A stretch of DNA of 64,000 nt, from the NCBI GenBank assembly GCA_019454045.1, contig SKCR01041636.1, positions 1 through 64,000 on the forward strand, given 5' to 3'. Below are positions 23,412 to 34,436 of the stretch, piece after piece (the first letter of the stretch is position 1; each line of letters opens with the position of its first letter). The DNA is from Zanthoxylum bungeanum. Lineage: Eukaryota > Streptophyta > Magnoliopsida > Sapindales > Rutaceae. The notes beneath the pieces are model-generated. The model saw only the letters and a list, made by a program, of their open reading frames with translations. It did no database searches and was not told the DNA's origin. The position numbers and the translations under genes were made by a program.

Positions 23412-25403
23412 TGTAGGCACTGTATTTTTGCATATAAGTCCCGATGATGAGTCTCACAAGGAGACACTACCTCTTTAATTGTGGAAGTTGCGGGAATCAG
23501 ACGTCGGAATGGAAGAGTCAAGAATTGACACATTGTTGGAATTAATTCGTTTGTTTATGCTTCGGGTTTGCTTGTTGGACCTCCGTTTTAAAACAAACCC
23601 TTAGCCCAAACCCCCACAAACCACACACCAAGCCCACACATCACCAAACCAAACACCCAAGCCCACCAAAATGGACCAAACTCACGCCCAAGCCACTCTA
23701 AGTCACGCCCATTAGCCTTCCAAATTAAACAAAACACACATTAAACGCATGCTGAAATCAAAACAAATCACATTCCCTAATTAAAAGATACAAATCAAAT
23801 CTCATCAAATAGTTTCCTAATCCATTTAAATTACATTCCCTAATTAAAAGATACAAATCAAATCATATACCTAACAAAAAGAGAAGAAATCAAATCAAAT
23901 TATAAGATATTCCAAAATTAAAAGATATCCCCATAAAAGCACAAATCCTTTCCCTATTCACACAAGGATTACCCCTCCTTTGCCTATAAAAAGAACCATT
24001 AACCCAACCTTCGAACCCCTAGCTCATTCACACAAAAAAAACACCAAGCAGAAAATCATTGCCCATTGCCGTCCAACACTCATAAACCCCCCATTTACCT
24101 TGAACAAATAACCAAAGTATGTCCCTTCAACGCACAAAGCCACCTCTTCACGTTACTACCCTCATCATCATGCAAGACCACAACCTAAAATCCCATTCAT
24201 CATGCAAAGACCACAACCATAAATCTGCCCATATATTCACGCCTAAAGACACCACAAATTTTCCCATATACTCACGCCTGAAACAGCCTCACACTCACCG
24301 ACCAAACAGCCCCTGGAATAACTCTTAAATTGCCGCAAAAAACCCCTTGAAACAGTCCTGAATTTGCCCCAAAATTGTACCGACAACAGCCCCAAAATAG
24401 TGACAAAACACAGCCTCATCAGCCTCCAAAATCGCAAAAAACCATCCCTTAAAACAGCATAAACAATGACTAAAAAATAGCAGCAAAATAGCTGTAAAAT
24501 CGAGTAAAAATAGCAGCCCAAACAGCGAAACATCGAAGGAAAATGTTGAACCAGAGAACTGGAGGAGTTACGGAGCATCTACCCTTCCGACGACCGCGTA
24601 CCGCACTTCCAAGAGACGATTTAAGAGGTTAGACCTGAGGGCACCCCTTTTATTTATTATTCTTTATTTTTTTATTTATTATTAATTTATTTCGCATGAG
24701 TATTGTGGATTGGTGCATGATTTGATTTCCGGATGAACGGAATATATGTTCTCTCTTGCGGTATATCGGATGGAAACCCGGACGTAAATTCCGTAGCCGA
24801 ATTCGAATGGACGGTATTGCGGTTTGCACTCGGGATACAATGCCACGTACCACTTGAGAGACACACATATTTCATTCATCCAACCTGTGTTCAAGCATGA
24901 TTTAGTCTAATAAGTTATTTATTTTTATTCATGATTATGATATTTCTTTATGCATGATTTTTATTTTTCTTTTGCAATAGTAATTTAATTTATGTTTATG
25001 TTTAGGACGTTATTTATTTTTGTGTTGTTTGATAATTCAACATGCTCATTGTGTGATATTGTATGTTGCCGTTATAAGACTTACTTTAAAATGCATGCAA
25101 ACTTAGACATAGGATTACTTTTGGTGAATGCGAACTAGATTTAAGTTATCTTGAGCAAATATGTAGACGTGTTAAGTTAAGTTATTGCATAAATCATTTC
25201 ATTACAAGTGGCATAAGTAAGGGACCATTCCGAACCCAAAGGTTTGAGGTCTTCCCTTGCGAGGGGTGAGTGCGGCCTTAAATCATTTTCCCGGTTCACA
25301 CCGGGGGCGTCCATTTTTATTTCTCCGGTACAGTCCCCGTGGGCTACTCCGACTCCCGACCGGGCCGTGAGCCTAGAACAGCGTCGCCGATTTGTGTCCT
25401 ACA
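23412..25403 (+). repeat. LTR type a (first of chain)
   Basis: TGTAGG...CCTACA ends, preceded by PPT and followed by PBS, so it works both as 3' LTR of copy A and 5' LTR of copy B. It shares diagnostic variants with the LTR at 32421 (for example 'gttgcgggaatc' and 'attgacac' in its first 130 bases). Confidence 0.92.
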
Positions 25404-25406
25404 GTC

Positions 25407-25425
25407 TGGCGACTCCACTGGGGAT
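25407..25425 (+). other. Primer-binding site, tRNA-Arg type (copy B)
   Basis: TGGCGACTCCACTGGGGAT, three bases after the LTR. Confidence 0.9.
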
Positions 25426-26740
25426 AGAGAATCGGCCCCGAAATAATGTCTTGTAATGTTTGTGATTTGTGGTTTAGTTAACCGTGTCTACAGTGGGTTG
25501 AAGTGGTTTAATCAAATGCATTATTAAAGCTAGGTAATGGTTTGGTGTCTTCCTTATTCACTACCTTTCTATAAGGAAAAGCTGTGAAGGCACCTAAATA
25601 ATCATTACCCGCAGCTCATTGTGACAAACTAATTTGGAGGACTTGTTGTTTATTCCTGTCACTAAGGCGATAAGAGCCTAAGAGGCTTGGGGTATTTAAG
25701 AGAGTTCGCTCCACCCTCCCTCTGGGCAATCTTCAATAGGAAATCCATTTGACAGTCAGTCATGCACCATAACTCGTTGGCACGTACCTTAAGGTATAAA
25801 AAAGGTGCGCTCACTTGGTCGCTCGAACCCTTGAGTGGGGAGTCCTAGTTGTGGGCAATCCTTCGTCAGCATGAGCCTTTGTCTATACTCCTATAAACCC
25901 ACATGTGAAATATAGTTGTATGATCAATAGAAATTATCTCTTTATGCTTGTGTTTGGGACCATCGTCATTTGGATTTAGTTGGACCTTTTGTCATGAGGT
26001 ATGGACTTGTTGGGCCATTTAAACTGGGACGAGTTCGTGTCTTATGAGAATTGGTCCAAAATCTTCTAAAATGCCGATGGGCCATTTTGTGTTTAGACCC
26101 CTTATCATTTGAAATTGTTTAGCCATGTTATCGCAAAAGTGTAAACCTGTTGGGCCTTTTTCAACTGGGACAAGTTTGCACCTCGCAATAGTATGATTGA
26201 ATGCTTTAAAATGGTAATGGGTGACTTATATATTCCATGCATCACACGTATTTCATGCATCTCATGCATACACGCATCATGTTAACCCATGTGTCTTAAA
26301 AGCCATCATAGATATCTGTTGGGTTAGAAAAAAAAGATTTGTCAATATGAGTTAACAAACATGGATGTCGAGAAAATGAAGCCGAGAAACAAAAAAAATT
26401 ACAACAAGGATAGAAAGACCATGGTGGGTAAAAAAAATTAAAAAAAAAATAAGAAAAAAAAAATTTTGTTTGTTTTTAATCCTTAATAGTGAAGCATATG
26501 TCCGATGATGAATTGTTTACTTCAGGGTGAAACCTTAGAAACGATAAGTGCGAGATGTACTCTCATCCGATATTTTGAGTAGTTGATATTGACTAGACTT
26601 GCGAGCACTTAATTAGAGGATCTTAGCAGTGGAAGCTTGAGTAGTTGGTGAGATGACTAGTTGAAGAGATGGCGGATCGGTGAATGACCGTTTGCCTAGA
26701 TGTCCATCCTGGTTTACTTATGTTACGATATATGATATGG
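25426..26740 (+). other. Non-coding leader of copy B
   Basis: It is conserved at 34437-35755 and in inverted form at 1-442. Between about 25970 and 26225 an imperfect duplication of roughly 130 bases is visible (two blocks with 'cttgttgggcc'/'cctgttgggcc', then 'actgggac', then 'ctaaaatg'/'ttaaaatg'). A short poly-A stretch lies at 26427-26464. No open frame of convincing length. Confidence 0.75.
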
Positions 26741-26965
26741 TTGGAAACAAAGAAAAAAGAAAAAATAGACCACTTATAACCGATAAGCATGAAGCTACCC
26801 ATGGGCGAGTATTAGGACCACCATGAGGAGAAATGTTACCTTAAAGGGTAGGTGCGTCGGAAAAAGAGAAAGAAAGAAAAAAAAGAAAAGAAAAAGAAAA
26901 AAGAAAGTTCAATAGAAAAGAAAGAAAAGAAAGAGACGAAAGAAAGAAAGAAGAAAACCATATCA
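26741..26965 (+). repeat. Purine-rich tract (GAAA/AAAG)
   Basis: The strand is almost all A and G at 26860-26958, with 'agaaagaaaa' words. The same tract occurs at 10880-10985 and 35870-35965. The apparent lysine/arginine-rich or phenylalanine-rich open frames here only mirror the base bias. Confidence 0.85.
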
Positions 26966-27299
26966 TGTTGAGTACGAAGAAGTAATCACAGAGTATGATC
27001 AAGACATCTAGGTTGGTTAGACCCACTGATCCAATCTCCAAGACAAAATCATCGAGTTGGCTTACTTAAGGATTAAACTGCGACAGAGCCTTGGCGCGCA
27101 CACACTAGGAGTCAAGTTCAGATCACGCACTCAACGGTCGGATTCGGATTTGAGTATATAAGTACTTTGAAGGTTCTTTGGTTTCGACGCGAAGCATCCG
27201 TTGAGGACGAAAATATGTTTAGCTATCAGGACTATCTCGTGAGAGGCAATACAGCATGTTGATATGCGACATCACATCAGAATCAATCATGAAAATGGA

Positions 27300-27625
27300 G
27301 CATGGGGCGAGGCCCACATCAGTGTCAGTCTGGGGCGAGGCCCATATCAGTGTCAGTCTGGTGCGAGGCCGCATCAGTATCAGTCTGTGGGCGAGGCCCT
27401 CATCACTATCAGTCTGGGGGCGAGGCCCACATCGCATCAGTTTGGGGGCGAGGCCCACATCAGTATCAGTCTGGGGGCGAGGCCCACATCGGTATCAGTT
27501 TAGGGGCGAGGCCTACATCAGTATCAGTTTAAGGGCGAGGCCCACATCAGTATCAGTTGGGGGCGAGGCCCACATCAGAATCATCATCAGTTTTTGGGGA
27601 CGAGTCCAGGGTCGAGGCCCAGATC
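27300..27625 (+). repeat. GC-rich minisatellite, about ten units of 29-30 bp
   Basis: Unit core GGGGGCGAGGCCCACATC followed by 'agtatcagtctg' or close variants. The unit has no stop codon in any plus frame and is often 30 bases, so three overlapping open frames run through it (27256-27639, 27264-27503, 27302-27532) reading variants of GARPTSVSV and GRGPHQYQS. I regard these as by-products of repetition, not genes. Confidence 0.92.
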
Positions 27626-27989
27626 ATCAGCAGTTTTGAAACGTCCACAACATCACATGATCTACTTTGGCCAAGTGCAAGCAACGAAGAACAAAAAGCT
27701 AAATCAAAACTGGGGGCAACCAATCTACCACTCAAGAATAAGGGATTTATCGAGAACTTGAGAAATGAGACTAAAGAAACTGAGTAATCACCAAGAGAGA
27801 ACCGAAGAAAGGAATTATGAGCAGGCCTAGTGGGCGATCAAATATTTTTGCAGGCAAATGGCTCCAATGAGTAAAAGGAAAGCCTAACCAATCGGTATAG
27901 GAAATACATTCATGCATACATGCATACACGTCACATGCACACAATTTTGTCTTGTTTTGTTCACAGGGTTTGAAGAAAAGCGGCAAAGA
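27626..27989 (+). other. Spacer between the two minisatellites
   Basis: Unique within the element but conserved at 36626-37017 and partly at 11400-11609. It contains 'gaatacattcatgcatacatgcat'-like simple words and no recognisable gene. Confidence 0.7.
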
Positions 27990-29030
27990 CAAACAGTTAG
28001 GGAATAAAGCCCATAATAAAACAGTTCGGGAACAAAGCCCACAATCAATTCAGTTCGGGAACAAAGCCCATAATCAACAGTTCGGGAACAAAGCCCAGGG
28101 TATAAAGCCCACATTCAGTACAACTCGGGAACAAAGCGCACAGCCAACATGGTTCGGGAACAAAGCCGAGGAAATAAAGCCCACTCTCTACACAGCTCGG
28201 GAACAAAGCCCAGGGGAATAAAGCCCACTTTCAACACAGCTCGGGAACAAAGCCCAGGGAAATAAAGCCCTATCTTAACACAGTTCGGGAACAAAGCCAA
28301 GGGGAATAAAGCCCTATCTTAACACAGTTCGGGAACAAAGCCCAGGGGAATAAAGCCCTATCTTAACACAGTTCGGGAACAAAGCCCAAGGGAATAAAGC
28401 CTTATCTTAAACACAGTTCGGGAACAAAGCCCAGGGGAATAAAGCCCTATCTTAACACAGTTCGGGAACAAAGCCCGGGGGAATAAAGCCCACTTTCAAA
28501 CACAGCTCGGGAACAAAGCCCATGGGGAATAAAAAGCCCTATCTTAACACAGTTCGGGAACAAAGCCTAGGGGAAAAAAGCCCTATCTTAACACAGTTCG
28601 GGAATAAAGCCTTATCTTAAACAAAGCCCAGGGGAATAAAGCCATATCTTAACACAGTTCGGGAACAAAGCCCAGGGGAATAAAGCCCACTTTCAACACA
28701 GCTCGGGAACAAAGCCCAGAGGAATAAAGCCCTATCTTAACACAGTTTGGGAACAAATCCTAGGGTAATAAAGCCTTTCTTACACAGCTCGGGGGAATAA
28801 GCCCAAGGGAACAAAGCCCACTCTCAACACAGCTCGGGAACAAAGCCCACTCTCAAACAGCTCGGGAATAAAGCCCGGGGAACAAAGCCCACAATCTACA
28901 CAGTTCGGAAACAAAGCCCACTATCCAAACAGTTTGGGAATAAAGACCTAGGGGAATAAAGCCATCTCTCAACACAGTTCTGGAACAAAGCCCATATTAA
29001 ATACAGTTTGGGAACAAAGACCAATGTCAA
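27990..29030 (+). repeat. 44-bp minisatellite array, copy B
   Basis: About 23 units by length of the GGGAACAAAGCCC / AATAAAGCCC repeat. The end of the array (for example 'atctacacagttcgg', 'gccatctctc' and 'aagaccaa') matches the array at 37018-38075, not the ones at 22.0-23.3 and 31.3-32.3 kb. Confidence 0.93.
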
Positions 29031-29154
29031 AGCATCTCAGGATAACAAGTAATTAAGCAACAGCTGGCGAGCCAGGTAAGTAAAAATTCATGCATAACTT
29101 TGATAGGATTGTCATTGTCACACACTGCACAAGTCCCATCAAAGTGGGGGCGAC

Positions 29155-31200
29155 TGTAGGCACTGCATTTTTGCATATAAGTCCCGATGATGAGTCTCAC
29201 AAGGAGACACTACCTCTTTAATTGTGGAAGTCGCGGGAAACGGACGTCGGAAGGGAAGAGTCAAAAATTGACATATTGTTGGAATTAATTCATTTGTTTA
29301 TGCTTCGAGTTTGCTTGTTGGACCTCCGTTTTAAAACACACCCTTAGCCCAAACCCCCACAAACCACACACCAAGCCCACACATCACCAAACCAAACACC
29401 CAAGCCTACCAAAATGGACCAAACTCACGCCCAAGCCACTCTAAGTCACGCCCATTAGCCTTCCAAATTAAACAAAACACACATTAAACACATGTTGAAA
29501 TCAAGACAAATCACATTCCCTAATTAAAAGATACAAATCAAATCTCATCAAATAGTTTCCTAATCCATTTAAATTACATTCCCTAATTAAAATATACAAA
29601 TCAAATAATATCCCTAACCAAAAGAGAAGAAATCAATCAAATTAAAAGATATTCCAAATTAAAAGATATCCCCATAAATGCACAAATTCTTCCCTATTCA
29701 CACAAGGATTACCCCTCATTTGCCTTATAAAAATAACCCTTACCCAACCTTAGAACCCCCTAGCTCATCACACAAAAAAAAAAACACCAAGCAGAAAATC
29801 ATTGCCCATTGTCGTCCAACACTCATCAACCCCCTCTTGCCGTTAAAATAACCACCAAGTCTGTCCCTTCAACGTTACAAAGCCACCTCTTCACGTTACT
29901 GCCTCAATCTTCATGCAAGACTACAACCTAAAATCCCGTTCATCACGCAAGACCACAACCATAAATCTGCCCATATATTCACGCCTAAAGACACCACAAA
30001 TCTGCTCATATACTCACGTCTGAAACAGCCTCACACTCACCGAGCAAACAGCCCCTCGAATAACTCTGAAATCACCGTAAAAAACCCCCTGAAATAGTCC
30101 AGAATTTGCCCCAAAACTGCACCAACAACAGCCCCAAAATAGTGACAAAACACAGCCCCATCACCCTCCAAAATCACAAAAAACCGTCCCTTAAAACAGC
30201 AAAAACAGTGACTAAAAAATAGCAGCAAAACAGCAGTAAAATGGAGTAAAAATAGCAGCCCAAACAGCGAAGGAAAACGTTGAACAGTGAACCGGAGGAG
30301 TTGCGGAGCATCTACCCTTCCGACGACCGCGTACCGCACTTCCGAGAGACAATTTAAGAGGTTAGACCTGAGGGCACCCCTTTTATTTATTATCCTTTAT
30401 TTTTTATTTATTTTATTACTTTATTTCGCATGAGTATTGTAGATTGGTGCATGATGTGATTTCCGGATGAACGGAATATGTGTTCTCTCTTGCGGTATAT
30501 CGGATGGAAACCCGGACGTAAATTCCGTAGCTGAATCCGAATGGACGGTATTGCGGTTTGAACTCGGGATACAATGCCACGTACCACTTGAGAGACACAC
30601 ATATTTCGTTTCATCCAACCTTGTGTTCAAGCATGATTTAGTCTAATAAGTTATTTATTTTTAAGCATGATTATGATATTTCTTTATGCATGATTTAGTT
30701 ATTTTTCTTTTGCAATAGTAATTTAATTTACGTTTATGTTTAGGACGTTATTTATTCTTTGTGTTTGATAATTCAACATGCTCATTGTGTGATATTGTAT
30801 GCTTGCCGTTATAATGACTTACTTTTAAAGCATGCAAACTTAGACATAGGATTTACTTTGGTGAATGCGAACTAGATTAAGTTACTCTTGAGCATATATG
30901 TTGCATAGATTCGGTTAAGTTATTGCACAAATCATTTCATTACAAGTGGCATAAGTAAGGGACCATTCCGAACCCAACGGTTTGAGGTCTTCCCTTACGA
31001 GGGGTGAGTGCGTCCTTAAATCATTTTCCCGGTTCACACCGGGTGGCGACTCCATTTTTATTTCTCCGGTACAGTCCCCCGGGGGCTACACCGGGTGGCA
31101 ATTCCAATTTTATTTCTACGGTACAGTCCCCCGTGGGCTACTCCGTACTCCCGACCGGGCCGCGAGCCTAGAACAGCGTCGCCAATTTTTATGTCCTACA
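29155..31200 (+). repeat. LTR type b (second of chain)
   Basis: TGTAGG...CCTACA ends after the PPT. It shares 'gtcgcgggaaacgg' and 'gaagggaagagtcaaa' in its first 130 bases with the partial LTR at 38205. A 52-bp tandem duplication is present near its 3' end (31037-31088 and 31089-31140). Confidence 0.92.
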
Positions 31201-31203
31201 GTC

Positions 31204-31222
31204 TGGCGACTCCACTGGGGAT
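31204..31222 (+). other. Primer-binding site, tRNA-Arg type (after LTR b)
   Basis: TGGCGACTCCACTGGGGAT, three bases after the LTR. Only some 30 bases of leader follow before the sequence jumps into the 44-bp array. Confidence 0.9.
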
Positions 31223-31250
31223 AGAGAATCGACCCGAAATAATGTCCTGT

Positions 31251-32290
31251 AAATCCCTATCTTAAACAATTCGGGAACAAAGCCCAGTTTCAACACAGCT
31301 CGGGAACAAAGCCCAGAGGAATAAAGCCCTATCTTAACACAGTTCGGGAACAAAGCCTAGGGGAATAAAGCCCTATCTCAACACAGTTCGAGAATAAAGC
31401 CTATGGGAATAAAGCCCTATCTTAACACAGTTTGGGAACAAATCCCAGGGGAATAAAGCCCTATCTTAACACAGTTCGGGAACAAAGCCTAGGGGAATAA
31501 AGCCATATCTTAACACAGTTCGGGAACAAAGCCCAGGGGAATAAAGACCTATCTTAAACAAAGTTCGGGAACAAAGCCCGGGGGAATAAAGCCATATCTT
31601 TACACAGTTCGGGAACAAACCCCAGGGGAATAAAGCCCTATCTTAAACACAGTTTGGGGAACAAAGCCCAGGGGAATAAAGCCTTATCTTAACACAGTTC
31701 GGGAACAAAGCCCAGAGGAATAAAGCCCACTTTCAACACAGCTCGGGAACAAAGCCCATGGGGAATAAAGCCTTATCTTAACACAGTTCTGGAACAAAGC
31801 CTAGCGGAATAAAGCCCTATCTGAACACAGTTCGAAAAAAAAGCCCAGTTGAATAAAGCCCTATCTTAAACACAGTTCGGGAACAAAGCCTAGGGGAATA
31901 AAGCCCTATCTTAACACAGTTCGGGAACAAAGCCCAGGGGAATAAAGCCCACTTTCAACACAGCTCGGGAACAAAGCCCAGAGGAATAAAGCCCTATCTT
32001 AACACAGTTTGGGAAAAAAGCCTAGGGGAATAAAGCCTTATCTTAACACAGCTCGGGAATAAAGCCCAGGGGAACAAAGCCCACTCTCAACACAGCTCGG
32101 GAACAAAGCCCACTCTCAACACAGCTCGGGAATAAAGCCCTGGGGAACAAAACCCACAATCTACATAGTTCGGAAACAAAGCCCACTCTCAACACAGTTC
32201 GGGAATAAAGCCCAGGGGAATAAAGCCCTCTCTCAACACAGTTCGGGAACAAAGCCCATATTCAATACAGTTTGGGAACAAAGCCCAAAG
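31251..32290 (+). repeat. 44-bp minisatellite array, copy C'
   Basis: About 23 units by length. From about 31360 on, the sequence of unit variants and the end segment follow those of 22340-23285. Confidence 0.93.
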
Positions 32291-32420
32291 GTCAAAGCAT
32301 CTCAGGATAACAAGTAAGTTAAGCAACAGCTGGCGAGCCAGGTAAGTAAAAATGCATGCATAACTTTGATAGGATTGTCATTGTCACACACTGCACAAGT
32401 CCCATCAAAGTGGGGGCGAC

Positions 32421-34414
32421 TGTAGGCACTGTATTTTTACATATAAGACCCGATGATGAGTCTCACAATGAGACACTACCTCTTTAATTGTGGAAGTTGC
32501 GGGAATCGGACGTCGGAATGGAAGAGTCAAGAATTGACACTTGTTGGAATTAATTCGTTTGTTTATGCTTCGGTTTGCTTGTTGGACCTCCGTTTTAAAC
32601 AACCCTTAGCCCAAACCCACACACAACCACACACCAAGCCCACACATCACCAAACCAAACACCCAAGCCCACCAAAATGGACCAAACTCACGCCCAAGCC
32701 ACTCTAAGTCCGCGCCATTAGCCTTCCAAATTAAACAAAACACACATTAAACGCATGCTGAAATCAAGACAAATCATATTCCCTAATTAAAAGATACAAA
32801 TCAAATCTCATCAAATAGTTTCCTAATCCACTTAAATTACATTCCCTAATTAAAAGATACAAATCAAATCATATACCTAACCAAAAGAGAAGAAATCAAA
32901 TCAAATTAAAAGATATTCCAATTAAAAGATATCCCCATAAAACTACAAATCCTTTCCCTATTCACACTAGGATTACCCCTCATTTGCCTATTAAAAGAAC
33001 CCTTAACCCAACCTTCGAACCCCTAGCTCATTCACAAAAAAAAAACACAAGCAGAAAATCATTGCCCATTGCCGTCCAACACTCATAAACCCCCTATTTG
33101 CCTTAAACAAATAACCAAAGTATGTCCCTTCAACGCACAAAGCCACCTCTTCACGTTACTGCCCTCATCTTCATGCAAGACCACAACCTAAAATCCCCTT
33201 CATCACGCAAAGACCACAACCATAAATCTGCCCATATATTCACGCCTAAAGACACCACAAATTTGCCCATATACTCACGCCTGAAACAGCCTCACACTCA
33301 CCGAGCAAACAGCCCCTGGAATAACTTTTAAATTGCCGCAAAAAACCCCTTGAAACAGTCCTGAATTTGCCCCAAAATTGTACCGACAGCAGCCCCAAAA
33401 CAGTGACAAAACACAGCCTCATCACCCTCCAAAATCGCAAAAAACCGTCCCTTAAAACAGCATAAACAGTGACTAAAAATAGCAGCAAAATAGCTGTAAA
33501 ATGGAGTAAAAATAGCAGCCCAAACAGCGAAACATCAAGGAAAATGTTGAACCAGAGAACTGGAGGAGTTACGGAGCATCTACCCTTCCGACGACCGCGT
33601 ACCGCACTTCCGAGAGACGATTTAAGAGGTTAGACCTGAGGCACCCCTTTTATTTATTATTCTTTATTTTTTATTATTTTATTAATTTATTTCGCATGAG
33701 TATTGTGGATTGGTGCATGATTTGATTTCCGGATGAACGGAATATATGTTCTCTCTTGCGGTATATCAGATGGAAACCCGGACGTAAATTCTGTAGCCGA
33801 ATTCGAATGGACGGTATTGCGGTTTGCACTCGGGATACAATGCCACGTACCACTTGAGAGACACACATATTTCATTTCATCCAACCTTGTGTTCAAGCAT
33901 GATTTAGTCTAATAAGTTATTTATTTTTAGCATGATTATGATATTTCTTTATGCATGATTTAGTTATTTTTCTTTTGCAATAGTAATTTAATTTACGTTT
34001 ATGTTTAGGACGTTATTTATTCTTTGTGTTTGATAATTCAACATGCTCATTGTGTGATATTGTATGCTTGCCGTTATAATAACTTACTTTTAAAGCATGC
34101 AAACTTAGACATAGGATTTACTTTGGTGAATGCGAACTAGATTTAAGTTACTCTTGAGCATATATGTTGCGTAGATTCAGTTAAGTTATTGCACAAATCA
34201 TTTCATTACAAGTGGCATAAGTAAGGGACCATTCCGAACCCAAAGGTTTGAGGTCTTCCCTTGCGAGGGGTGAGTGCGGCCTTAAATCATTTTCCCGGTT
34301 CACACCGGGTGGCAAATCCATTTTTATTTCTCCGGTACAGTCCCCCGTGGGCTACTCCGTACTCCCGACCGGGCCGTGAGCCTAGAACAGCGTCGCCGAT
34401 TTCTGTGTCCTACA
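32421..34414 (+). repeat. LTR type a (third of chain)
   Basis: TGTAGG...CCTACA; closest to the LTR at 23412 by shared variants in the first 130 bases. Confidence 0.92.
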
Positions 34415-34417
34415 GTC

Positions 34418-34436
34418 TGGCGACTCCACTGGGGAT
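34418..34436 (+). other. Primer-binding site, tRNA-Arg type (copy C)
   Basis: TGGCGACTCCACTGGGGAT, three bases after the LTR. Confidence 0.9.

Larger units (their letters stand above)
23412..31200 (+). mobile_element. Non-autonomous tRNA-Arg-primed LTR element (copy B)
   Basis: Two LTRs of about 2 kb (23412-25403 and 29155-31200) flank 3.75 kb of internal DNA with a PBS after the first and a PPT before the second. The internal part holds a leader, a purine-rich tract, a GC-rich minisatellite and a 44-bp minisatellite, and no recognisable gag, protease, RT or integrase. This is the structure of a large retrotransposon derivative (LARD). The tRNA-Arg primer is used by Tat/Ogre elements (recalled), so an autonomous partner of that group is plausible. 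No TSD is visible because both LTRs are embedded in a chain. Confidence 0.85.
31201..32420 (+). mobile_element. Shortened internal region (copy C')
   Basis: The internal part between LTRs here is only 1.2 kb, against 3.75 kb in copies B and C. After the PBS and the words 'aatgtcctgtaa' it enters the array with 'atccctatctt' at about 31251. Leader, purine tract and GC minisatellite are missing. The junction is either a deletion or, as the variant pattern suggests, the seam of a tandem duplication. Confidence 0.85.

Noticed and set aside
24682..24894. Antisense open frame of 60-72 codons found in every LTR of the chain (also 934-1141, 30416-30630, 33674-33896)
   Set aside because: It recurs because the LTR recurs. 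Two or three frames over the same bases are open at once and the ends shift between copies, so there is no sign of protein selection.
26841..27041. Phenylalanine/serine-rich membrane-like peptide on the minus strand (also 35854-36060)
   Set aside because: It is the complement of the purine tract, so the hydrophobic composition only reflects base bias.
27256..27639. 127-codon open frame with repeated GARPTSVSV-like units as a secreted or structural protein
   Set aside because: It lies over a minisatellite whose unit has no stop in any plus frame. The overlapping frames at 27264 and 27302 are equally open, and the copy at 11341 has lost the repeat. No start context or flanking gene supports it.
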